DNA of 64,000 bases. Origin: Lateolabrax maculatus. Its lineage: Eukaryota; Chordata; Actinopteri; Acropomatiformes; Lateolabracidae. Below the pieces are notes generated by a model. It saw only the letters and a program-made list of their open reading frames with translations, was not told the origin of the DNA and searched no databases. Location of the stretch: contig CM062205.1 of assembly GCA_031216445.1 (NCBI GenBank), positions 22,771,501 to 22,835,500 of the forward strand, read 5' to 3'. Both the position numbers and the translations under genes were made by a program. Positions 23,866 to 35,124 of this stretch are shown in pieces (position 1 is the stretch's first letter; each line of letters opens with the position of its first letter).

Positions 23866-25204
23866 CATAAGACAGGATATATATTTATATGAGTATGACA
23901 GAGAAGCTGAATGTATTTCATGCTCGCAGACTAAACACTTTTCAATGAAATGGATTTAACAGGTGAGCACAGCTGGAAAAGCCGGAGTCCCTTGTTGATT
24001 TCACCTATTAAGGATGGGGAGGGAAGCCAGGTTAAAGTTGGATTTTCATTATCACAGCTGTGACATATAGATTGTGCAAATTGGGGTGAGATTCAGCAGG
24101 TACACGGTGTCAAATGTCCTACATGCCGGAGATGCTCTGGATCTAATTTTCAGTCTGTAATGTGTGGATATTCTGTCTGTCAGTCCCTTAATTATATCAG
24201 ATTCCTTAAAGGACAAGGTTGCCGATATTCTCTGCTTTTCTTTTTGACAACAAATCCCATGAAAAGACCAAAATCAAACAATGTGTTAGACCGTCTCTCA
24301 ATACTTTCTGACTTCACTATGCTGGTCATCAGGATGCAGGTCACAAATATATAGCTTGGTTTTTTTAAAAAGGCTCAGTAATTTCCGAAAACAGCTGGTC
24401 ACTGTAGTGTTTACCAAACGTTACTCAAGTGGGAGTAAATAGTTAATTGTTGGGGACTATTTTCAGTGGCGTATTAATACATGTTTAGTGATCTATTGAG
24501 TATTAAGGCCACAGGATGGTGTATATGAGACTGCCTTGAAATAAAGTCGATAAACAGTGTGGAGGTAGGGAGCTGTTTGATAAATTCTCATCGTAGCAGC
24601 CATATAAAATAAAAATACTGTCGGGGTTATCATGTCCTGGAGGCCAATAATTTGAGGGTGCGAATTACTTATTTGTGCACACCATAGAATTTAGAATCTT
24701 TATGGGCAAAGTTAAATAATAACATCTATAATATTACAGTTCAATTATATGTAGCTCATAAAAACTACAGATTACAAAGTGTTTTACGAGGGAAAAAAAG
24801 GCCAAACGAACCATACATATGTATGTCATTTCAAATAACAATTTATCTTAATTTTTTGCCTCCAACCAACCTTCAGCCTGACATCTGATAAACAAACATA
24901 ATTAAACACATGAGTGACAACTTGCTAATGTATTACATAATGTATTTTCTTTAACTCTGTTTTTACTGACAACACTTTATGCTGCAACACGAGAGCAACG
25001 CATGACAGAGAAAAAGCTCCTGTTAAGGTTAATTTATCCTCTGAAAAACATGATGTGTGTGTGTGTGTGTGTGTGTGTGTGTTGAGGGAGGTTGTAGTGG
25101 CGGAGATGAAGATAGAGGTTGATGTTTTTTTGATCGGGGCATTAGGAGCCATCTGTGACCTTGCTCTGTGAAGAAAGCCCACAGCTCTGGACTCTGTGGG
25201 GGTT

Positions 25205-25252
<48 letters not shown>

Positions 25253-26375
25253 CGAGGTTTTGCCTTCAACACATTCCAGCAAAGCTCTTTTGACAACAAG
25301 GGAGCAGCGCAGGAACTGTTTATCACCACACGTTCATTTCCCTTCACTCTGTTTCACTGATCAGAGTTTCAGTTGAACCAACACACCTCAGTTAGTACCG
25401 TACCTACACAACGCGTCCTCGTAAAACTGTAATTTTCCAAGTTGATGCATGTGAACGTCTCCGCAAATATGTAGAGAAGGGTGTTGGGTCACAGAAAGCT
25501 GCAGAGGAATCGATGCAGATCTGCTTTTCAAGCAAGCTGATTGGTTGAAACATCCCCTTTGAGGAATTGAAACGGAACAGAAAAACAACATAACTGTTAT
25601 GCAAGTTATACATACGGGTATAAAACAAACAGTTTTGTGCACGTTCACCTACCTGCAGCCCAAGAGGCAACTTCCAGGTCTGAAAAGTGAAGCCAGTGCC
25701 AATGCCAAAACTTGTCTTGTCGTCCTGAAGTCGATTTGGTTCCTTTCAGATCTGGTTTCTTCTTTTAGAAAATGGATTTCTGCATGCTAAGGAAGGTTTT
25801 CCAAGGGTGCATTTTGGATCACGAAGACCTCTTCTTGGACAGTGTTTTTGACGACCATCAGGCCATAATTTACACAGAAAAACATTGAAATTAACAACTG
25901 TCATTAATTTTAATAAACAAGTTACAGCTCTGAGGTGCTTTTGTTTTCGGTGTTCTATCCTTTGAGCATCTTTTCATTTTGAGCCCAAAATCTCAAAATA
26001 TCTCCAGTATGTTAGTATATTCTTTGATTGTTGAGTGTCATGAAAGCAGGTTTTCTTCCTTTCACTCTTGTTCAGATGGTGTCAAAGCGCTCCGCTTCAC
26101 GGTTTTCGCCTCCTCTCTTTCTTCCTCTTCAGGCTTCATCCGACAGGGCAGCCACACTGATTCATTGTGTATTTTTCCATTCATTTTCAATGTCCATGTG
26201 CTGGCCAAACAATTATCCATCCCCCTTCAGACTTCTATCTGTTTAGCATCTGATAAAGAGCTTAATTAAATTGAAATCATCAATTATCTCTGAGGGTTAA
26301 TGATGACAAAATATAAAGACCTTGATGATTTTGTCTCTTCAGTGGACGTCTAAGCCACATGCTTCATGTACTGTA
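23866..26375. other. Intergenic with two long (TG)n tracts
   Basis: (GT)n at 25,053-25,083 and (TG)n at 25,207-25,250 explain the poly-Thr/His or Cys/Val open frames here. No exon recognised. Confidence 0.45.
25207..25250 (+). repeat. (TG)22 microsatellite
   Basis: An uninterrupted TG run of about 44 bp; a similar run of about 30 bp lies at 25,053-25,083. Confidence 0.95.
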
Positions 26376-26399
26376 TGTCATGATTTACTCACTGAATCT

Positions 26400-26560
26400 G
26401 TTTCAATTCTTTTTATCGATTCACCGACTTTTCCACCTCAGCCAAGCGTAAAAACTTTTTTTGGCAGTATATCGGCGTTTCCTCTGGTTGTTTTTATGCA
26501 CAAATTGAAAATGTGCATTGAAACCAGGTGGATGGAATCCGACCTTATGATTTGTGAACA
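26400..26560 (+). repeat. Interspersed repeat also found at 50,430, 58,980 and 60,570
   Basis: GACTTTTCCACC ... GTAAAAACTTTTT ... GCGTTTCCTCTGG ... TTTTTATGCACAAATTGAAAATG matches the order of words at 60,570-60,690. Truncated relatives occur at about 50,440-50,495 and 58,985-59,048. Confidence 0.6.
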
Positions 26561-29095
26561 TTTCAAAGAGTGATGTTTTTCCTTCTCTGGTTGTTTTACT
26601 GGATTTTGTGCAGCTGAATGTTGATTTCCCTGCTCCAGTCGTCTTCCAGCGACCCCTTGGATTCATCTCATGACCCCTTGTACTGTACAAGTCCCAACCC
26701 CTAGGTAGGTATTGATTTGACACATTTGTCTAGTTGTTACTTTACTTTGTATTATATATTCACTGTGTGTGGGAGTTGTCCGGTCTCACATCCGGAAGCT
26801 GGAACAAAAATGTGGTGGAGGTTCAAGTTCAGTCTATCCCTTTGACCTAATTTTCATAAATCCAATACCTCCAGTTCACCATATCTCCTCTACATGTTCC
26901 CACTCCTTTACTAAGCTTTCCTCTCTTACTTTTTCATTTCATGCCTTCACTCACCCGCACCTCTTTTTCTCTGTCAGCCTCCATTTCTCTGAAGCTCATC
27001 TTCCGCATGTTTCTGTCTTCATCTTTTGTCTCTTTCTTTTCCTACTTTCTCCCTAAACCCATTTTCATGAAACTATCTCTGACAGCAGCAAGTATAAAAC
27101 CCACCTCACCTGTTAGTTTGTCTTTTTTTTATGCTCTCCCCTGAGCAGAGAAAAGTGAAAACAGAATGAGTCATTGAGCCGAAATCCGACCAGAAAGATA
27201 AAGAAAAACACATTAAAAAAATCACAGAGCTTCCTCTTTGCTTGTGACCCTAAAATAGGCCGACTGTCCAATGGGGTTTTCTGTTATGACCACAGGTGAG
27301 GTGGTCATCACCCTCAGTTACTGTTGCTACACCTGTCAAGCTCTCCTCTCTCACACGGCACACATGCACTTTACATTGATAATGGAGGCAGATTTACCAT
27401 CAATTCTTTCTTTTCAAAGATTTTTTTAAACAATGAGTCCTTAATGTACACAGAAGCAGGCTCCTCATTTCAATTTTGACCTTTGAGTGGAGTGGGGTAT
27501 TTATTGTCACAGCGGTCTTGGGAAAAACAGAATGTGAACCCTTTAATAATGGTGGTAGAAAGCCAAAGAATATCCTCTGTGACATGTCTATGAACACGTG
27601 TTCCCCCAGAAAAACTGAGGTGAGATATCTGACAGTCATATTGAATTTACAGCAGTCGGTGAAGGCAGGGAGGGGATGTATATGAGGGAGGAAAGAAGGA
27701 AATGACAGAGCACTCCTGGGTTATTTTAAATGATGGACACATCGGACACATTGTGCAGCTTTGTTCACTTGATTATCCTGGTTCACTCGTCTCCGAGGAG
27801 CAGAGTTCAAACCTGATGTGCCGTATCTGTATAAGCCAGAGCCCCATCTGCGGCGAGACAGTGATGAGGCAACAATAGATGTGCACCTCTGTCGGATGAT
27901 TTCCTGTCGGCTGCTACTGTTTGATTGACGGGAAGAAAACCTCCAAAGATGTCAGGGTCGCCTAAAAACTGGACAACTGACAGGCATGAATGCATCTAAT
28001 TTCCATGTGTATTTTTTTATGCAGTTGAATGTAATATTTTATCCAAATAACATGACTCTGTGTTGATGCTGTATCAGCACTGAGCTATCAGTGTCAGTGC
28101 TTTTAAATGAGAAATAACAGCGTCAAGATGTCTCTTAACTCCGGGGCTGCCCATGGGTACGAAGTGACACCACGTAGTGACGTGGGTGGTGTATGTTTCT
28201 GTGTGTGCAACTGGGACTGAGAAAAACAGCTAAAGAGTTGCAGCATAAATCATCAATCAACAACATGACGTGACATAATCAAACCTAACAATGTAAAGAA
28301 TGTAATATATCATTTTTAGCATTACAGACCAAGACAAATGCAACATAAAATGGTGAATATAAGGGACAATACAGAAGTAATGTTTGCAATAAACAAATGG
28401 ATGTACAGACAGCTATTACTGGATTGTCTTGATACTGAGGAAAACTTAAAAACGTGGTGAGTCTTTTTTCTATGGTCTCTAAGCGTCTTTATGGGCATTT
28501 CTTCAAGGTGGACGTTGGCGCTCATGATATCCTCGGAAAATGCAAGTCACATTGAGTCTAAAAATATGTGTATCATGTTGGTGTGCTCAGATGGTAAATG
28601 TTTCTGTATGTGTGCAACTGGGACTGTGACGCTCAGAAACATCAAAAATCTTGCATTTCACAGGAAAAGAGCAGGATTTTGATAAATAAGATACACTAAA
28701 ATGTATATTTTTTAACATATATTTAGCATGTAACAACAGTCACACAGGATTAGAATTAAAAAATATATTTTTAATTTTACTGTCTTTAAGAAACACATTT
28801 AATGTCATATTTACAAATCAGTTGTGTGGAAACAAAATGCAATTTAACTGAATGAAAACCAACTGAGCAGATTTTAACTGTGCCGCCTGAAAGAAAAGAA
28901 ACCAGAGTAAATATGTGAGTGAGGTAGGAGATAACACGGTGGTAATTTGCTTTCTTTGCTTCACACAATCCAACAAAACAATGAACATTATCAAATAATC
29001 TCAATTACATTTCCTCAGTTTGTGGACAAAGAGGGTTTTATAGCACTGCAGTATAATTGAACATTCAACATGGTCTAAGCTCATGGACATCTGGG
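26561..29095. other. Intergenic, nothing supported
   Basis: 26,640-26,710 contains CATGACCCCTT and TCCCAACCCCTAGG, possibly a reverse-oriented remnant of the CAGTGGTTCCCAAC family. No gene seen. Confidence 0.35.
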
Positions 29096-29098
29096 CTC

Positions 29099-29131
29099 AC
29101 ACACACACACACACTCACACACACACACACC
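29099..29131 (+). repeat. (CA)n microsatellite
   Basis: CA run with one CTCA interruption. Confidence 0.9.
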
Positions 29132-30098
29132 ATTCACGCCACAGATTTCCTTTCATTATGCAACACTAATCTGAAGCCTAGTCCTCAAAAGCAGCCATTG
29201 TGTGGCGGAGCTGCTGCTGAGTTAAGCAGCACGGTGGACTGTTGACAAAACTGGATGTACTGTACCCTCATGTAAAAAGAAGGAAGTACGCGGTAAAAAT
29301 AATGATCATACTTCTGATTATGAAGATTAGACCAACCACCTGTAACAACGAGGATAAATACATGAACACTTCATACTTCGGGTAAATGTTTGATCCCCAT
29401 AAGAAGATACAGATAAAGTCAAAACAGATCATTAGAAGGAATAATTTTTTTTTTTTTTTGAGGTTTTTCTATGAAAGTTATGCTATGAGAGCTGTGAGAG
29501 TGAACCAAAACAGTGAAGTTGTGGTGCCGGACAGCTGAACAATGAGCTGAAACTGGCTAGAAAGCTCCGTAAAGCTTCAGATTCAGGTGATAATTCTCTC
29601 TAGGTTCATCACAACGAGCGATCCCTTTCATATTGTCACACTTGTTATCATACAAATATTGATTATAATTTTCCAAATCAGCATCTTCCAATAAATCATT
29701 GATGAAAAGATAAAAATGTGCAAAACACTTTTAACTTTACTTTTTTTTGAATGTATGGAACATAATTTCACACGTAATAAACTAAACTAAGATGGTGAAC
29801 ATGGTTAACTTTATAGCAGCTTAAAATCAGCATGTTGGCATTGTCACTGTGAACATTTTAATATGCCAAAGGCTGTAGACTCTTAGACATTTGCATGTTA
29901 TTTCACACGTGAAACAGCCTTAAAGTTGATGTTTCAAGTGTGAGAAGAAGAAAAAGAAGAAGAAGAAGAAGAACAAGAAGAAAAGGCATGATGGATGGAT
30001 GGATAAAACACGATGTGATGAGTTGTGTTAAGCTGTTTCTAAAACTATAGATGGCAGCTCAGTTTCATTTCAGTTTATCTGTAATCCTCTCATTGTAT

Positions 30099-30100
<2 letters not shown>
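29132..30100. other. Intergenic; GAA-rich and (GGAT)n tracts
   Basis: A purine tract of GAA units at about 29,943-29,987 runs into GATGGATGGATGGAT. Nothing coding. Confidence 0.4.

Positions 30101-30134
<34 letters not shown>
30101..30134 (+). repeat. (CA)17 microsatellite
   Basis: Uninterrupted CA run. Confidence 0.95.
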
Positions 30135-30138
<4 letters not shown>

Positions 30139-30959
30139 ATGCAGCAGTTGGTCACGATGCCACTCATCTGGACCGGAAATGATCTTCTCGTTGCGTTTCC
30201 TCGGCCATGGAGGTGCAGCAGATGTCTGACCTGGTTTAAAACTGCAGCTGAATGCAAATCTCAACATTTCTGTCCACATGCTAAGAACTTCATTTAACTT
30301 CTATTTCCTGTGATTAGAAAAAGGAAGGTGAGGACAGTGCATCTACCTCTGCACAGGAATACTTTTTGGATCAGCCCCAGAGATAAAATATATCACATAT
30401 CTCCCTCCAGTGGATGTAAACGGCACAACATCCCTAGAAAAATACGTCATTTGACACACTTTGACCTGTCCTGACAAAGAGCAGGGAGGCATTGTCAACA
30501 ACTGAGCGTTTATTTTAGGTTTGCATGCAGCTCTACATATAACAAATATGTGGGATTAAAGGAATAAGAAAGAAATATCAGTTACACACAAAAAACATGT
30601 TTATTTCTGCAGACGTTTCAGCTTTTTTTCTTGTGAAGTATTGATACTTTCACCTCTTTAGGTCTCTAAAAAACCTACAATTTAATTAATCTGAGAGGGA
30701 AAAAACTCTCACAAGTAAACATAAGTGCAGGATTAACTGCAGTAGATGACCCATCGTGTTTTATGACACCTTAATTAAACACACACAAGTTGGAATTTGT
30801 TTCTGTGACAAGGTTCATTTAGTCATAATCATCACCCAAGAGATCCTGAATGCACCACAAGCATCTGGGCTTCATTGTACTTCAACATTTAATCAAATTG
30901 AATGACATTTGTTGCTTTATTTGTTCCTTTGTCACCTGCAAAAACATCTTTGAGGTACA

Positions 30960-31210
30960 TATCGGCTACTTTACTTGAGTATTTGCATTTTATGTTACTT
31001 TATAGACTACTTCAACTACACGATATAGTTCCTACTTAAAGATTTACACTAAAAAAACATACAACATACTTCTGATACTTTAAGTACATTTTGCTGACAA
31101 TAAAAGAGGGATTTTAAATGCAGGACTTAAACTCGTGACAGATTATTTTCAGATTGTTGTATTGATACTTTAACTTTAATGAAGGATCTGAGTATTTCTT
31201 CCACCACTGT
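30960..31210 (-). mobile_element. hAT-like MITE, minus orientation
   Basis: Ends GAAGGATCTGAGTATTTCTT then CCACCACTGTAG, the reverse complement of the 8762 terminus. The interior has GATACTTTAAGTACATTTTG and AATGCAGGACTTAAACTCGT. Confidence 0.6.
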
Positions 31211-31875
31211 AGATTGTTAACACTGAAGCATCAATGTTAGAGCAGCATGTAACTGTTGTAGCTGCTCCAGGTGGATCTAGTTTTATCTGCTTTACATTCA
31301 GTAGTTTAGTCCAGTGGTTCCCAACGTAGGGGTCGTGTACCCTCTGGTAGGTCGCGAGATACACAGGTCTGTCTTCATTGACTGAACTTTTCACTAATCT
31401 GAAACCGTCTAAGACGTTCAGAAGGAAAATTTCCATTTGGTGGAACTGTTGACAACTCAGAGACGTCTGAAACCTGAAACAACAAGCCAACACTGCACAC
31501 TGACTTTTGTAAGAGATAATGTTCAAAACCACTGGATTCACCCTCAGAAATGTGTTGTATTTTATAAGATTATCCTGTGTTTTTATGCAACATCTTAATC
31601 TGTAAAAAGTAACCAGTAACTAAAGCTGTCAGATAAATATACTGGAGTAAAACGTACAATATTCCTCTCTGGAAAGTAATAGAGTAGAAGTATAAAGTTG
31701 CTAAAAATGAAAATACTCAAGCACAAGTAGAAGAACCTGAAAATTGAGTAAATAAACATAGCTCATTTGATAATACTTCTGTGCTTTTAAGAACAAATGG
31801 AGAACTTGTTTAACATTATTGTACCGGTACTGTTACTGAAGTAAATGATCTGTGTATTTGTTTCACCACCACCAA
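31211..31875 (+). mobile_element. Composite repeat: CAGTGGTTCCCAAC element with hAT-like MITE remnants
   Basis: TGAAGCATCAATGTTAGAGC then CCAGTGGTTCCCAACGTAGG match 45,113-45,240 and, in part, 6078-6160. The right part (31,600-31,870) carries AAGTAATAGAGTAGAAGTA and TTCACCACC words of the hAT-like family. Confidence 0.5.
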
Positions 31876-31879
31876 GATT

Positions 31880-34859
31880 ATTCCACTTTTAATTTTTGAC
31901 TCATGACCTTGACACGGGAGTTTACTCCTGCACTTGAAGGCACCACGCTCGCATGCTTTAACGCCACATTCCAGGTAAGAAAAATACTCTACCTGTAAAC
32001 TGATGAGGGGCTTAAAACAACTGTTCTGTCTAATCTCTGAACACAGCCTGGGGAGAGCAGGGTGAGCTCCTTCCTGATCAGTTGATATGTGTCTAATCAT
32101 TAACTCCTCCTCAGGAAGGTGAGCTTTGTGCCAGGAGGAACTGGTTCTTCTGCTTCAGACTTCAAACCTTTTTCAACCACATTTTCACACTCAGGACACA
32201 GAAGCTGGAACAGGACAGTGAACTCCTCCTTTTCATCCATTGAGGTGAAGAAAGTGAAAGCAGGTAATAAAAGAGTGGAAGGAGGGCTGGCTGAGCATTT
32301 CCTTCCTGAGCCACGCAGGTAAGGAGACACCTTTCTCTCCCTCTCTTAACATAAAGAATGAGCCTGTTGCTCTTTAACTGAGTGCACAGCTTGTATCTGT
32401 TGGTCAAATATTAGTCTTTGTAATCCAGCAGAGAGTTTTGCTTCAGTCGGAGTGGGAAGTTTCAGCTGCTTAGTGACAGTCGATGGAACAATGGCGCTCA
32501 GTGTGAACACAGCAAGCTGTACCTGTTTATGTTACCGTAGAAAGCTTGTTGATCCTGTTTTTTTATTTATAATTACAAACTTATTTGACACAAAGAATCA
32601 CCTGACAGGCCTGTATGATTAACACTGTAATATTATAATATAATAAAGTGGTGGTCCTCATTAAGAGTTTAAAGTGATAGTTGTGTGTTTTATTATTAGG
32701 ATTATAATAAATCCCAATAATAATAATAATAATAAAGATTATATCTAGCCTATAATAGAATATCTTGGCTAATAGTTTTGTATCTCAATTTCGATTCTTG
32801 AAAAATAGGAAGTAAAAAGCATTTTTCCTGCATGTTATAATCTTGAATATGAACATCCAGGCAAAATAAACATTCACCTTCAATTTCAATTACCTTACAA
32901 ACATTGTAGAAACCTTAAATTACCAGTGAAATGTTCTTAAAAATTCAGATGATAGAACAGCCGACTGCGGAGACAAAGAAAGTTTTTAATTACTTTCTTG
33001 TTGGCTTAATTTCCAACAAAGAGGCTTACTTTCACTTTATTGTGACTTTTATTGCATCCTAAATTAATAGTGATAATAGTAATACGGTGGCTGTATTGTA
33101 GTTGAAGAATACTGTTGTGGAGGACAGTTGGTGTAAAAACTCAGTAAGTCGACATAAAGACTGAAATGATAACATAATATAATAAATATAATATAATATA
33201 ATACAGTTGTGGTCCTTATTGAGAGTTTAAAATGTTGTACTTTTTATTATTTGGGATTATAATGATATGTATTTATATATTATATAATGTTTTTGTAAAT
33301 TTAAAGAGATTTACACAGTTGTTGTGTGTTGCATAATGACTTATTGCAGAAATGAAACTGACAAACTGTTTCACAGTCTATTGTATCCATAATTTCTCAG
33401 AAATGGTTAAGACATTCGGGAAAATGGAAAAATGTGTAAAGTGTGGTAAAGTAAAAACAGTTTTTTTCTGTATATTATAATCTTGAATATGCACACACAC
33501 TGTAGGAACCCATAAGCTTCAACTTTCATCTTACAAACATTGAAGAAATCCGCATTCTTTTTAAATGTTAAAACCTTAAATGAACAGTAACATTTTCCTA
33601 AAGATTCAGGTGGAGTACAGCTGATTTTAATGACTTCCTTTTTTGCTTTATTTCAGATTAAAGATGGTTAATTTAGGATATTTAACAGACACTTCTACCT
33701 GTGCAAAAGACTCTTTACTTAAAGGGTCAAATTAATAAATTCTATTGCAACCAAAATAATAACGTAAGTGTAGTTAAACCGAGTTTAACAGTAAAGGTCT
33801 GTGGTGGAGGATAATGAAAGTAAAAATCATTATAGGTGAGCTGCTTGTTTACTTTCACTTTTGCTGGTTTACTTTTAGATTTAAACTGATGAGTTTACTT
33901 TGTGTACTGCTTAATGTCACATATATAAAATAAAACTGAAAGTAACCACAGAGCTGGATACCATCAGGCCAGGGTTTATGGAAAATATTATATCAACAAG
34001 ATGACAAAAACATAAAACCAGAAGCTTGAGGTGCTTATTTCAGCCCTGAATATTGCCTGCAACAACCTGTAAGAATATAGGCCAGACTGTATCGTAATTA
34101 TAATTATAATAATATAACTTCCTGTAAAGTAAAAGTGGGTTTTGAGAAGAGATTTAAAACAGGATAATGAGGATCTCAAGCAGCGATTTTAACCTTTAAA
34201 GGTCTAATATGTAACTTTTCTGCATTAAAATGTCTAAAAACGACTAGACCTGTGTTATATATTTTGGTGAGCTGAACACAGATTTTTAACAGAAATTGAA
34301 ATTGGTTTTAATCACCGGGTCCGTTTGTTCATATTGTGCTTTTAAAGGTTTCATAAACTAGTAGTTAAGTCTTCAAATCAATTATAAAAGTAATAGTGTG
34401 ATGTGGTTGATTGTCTTAGTACAGGTTAAAGGCTGCTGTATGTAACCTGAGAGGCAAAACCCAGGGAAAATAAATCTGAAAAATACACACGAAGGGGACT
34501 CGTGTGTGTTTATCAACATTTTTATCAAGTCCTGGATAAAAGTGGATAGTCAGGGGACAAAAATGGGATTTTGTAAAGAAAGGGGGACATCCTCAGTGGA
34601 AATTAGTCCTTGAGTACAGCATGTAGCTGCTGTTCCAACCTATTTCATGTCAACCTGTCACCATGTTGGTAAGAGCTGCACGACAGGCTGTGGTGTTATC
34701 TGTAAACACACTGCCTCTCCTGTCTCTGCTGGCTCTGATAACCAAAAACACACCATATTAGCTGCTGTTTCACACACACACTCCTCAGTAGAGCAGAGTG
34801 CAGGCGGACACCTCCTCTGTCCGCTTTTTAACCTTTTATCTGGTGTTGTCTCCTCACAG
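31880..34859. other. Region upstream of the exoc3l4-like coding start
   Basis: Contains one candidate 5' UTR exon end (CACGCAG|GTAAGG at 32,318/32,319). The rest is AT-rich, with TATAATAATA runs at 32,630-32,750 and 33,170-33,300. No other exon is supported. Confidence 0.35.
32119..32318 (+). other. Candidate 5' UTR exon of the exoc3l4-like gene
   Basis: Ends at a strong donor CACGCAG|GTAAGG. An open frame runs through it but its phase (2) does not fit the downstream exon (phase 0 at 34,860), so if real it is non-coding. The left limit is unknown. Confidence 0.22.
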
Positions 34860-34877
34860 TTGGACGTTGGCGGTGAG

Positions 34878-35124
34878 ATGTCACAAATGATGGAGAAATC
34901 CACTGAACAGCCGGACGAGGACAGAGTGTCCCTCAAGAGCAATGGGAAGACGCCGACAAACGGCGCCTCGAAGGGGACGCTGGGCAGGTTTCAGACGTTC
35001 AGGACCAGCATCCGGCGAGTGGCTGAGATGAGTACGCTGGTGTCTGGAGGCAAGGGGTCAAAGGTCGCATCTAAAGCTGAGACGGCCGACAGTGAGTCGG
35101 GGTCGCAGCCGCCTCCGTCTCCCA
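34878..35124 (+). CDS. exoc3l4: exoc3l4-like coding exon 1 (residues 1-82)
   Basis: The exon begins at 34,860 after CTCCTCACAG; ATG at 34,878 with G at -3. It encodes MSQMMEKSTEQPDEDRV, then a Ser/Thr/Lys-rich stretch with RTSIRRVAE, ending SQPPPSP. Donor GTGAGT at 35,125, phase 1. Confidence 0.7.

Noticed and set aside
34647..34859. N-terminal extension of the Sec6-like protein from an upstream ATG at 34,647
   Set aside because: The frame is open, but a good acceptor (CTCCTCACAG) lies at 34,859 and the extra peptide has no family resemblance. ATG at 34,878 is the simpler start.
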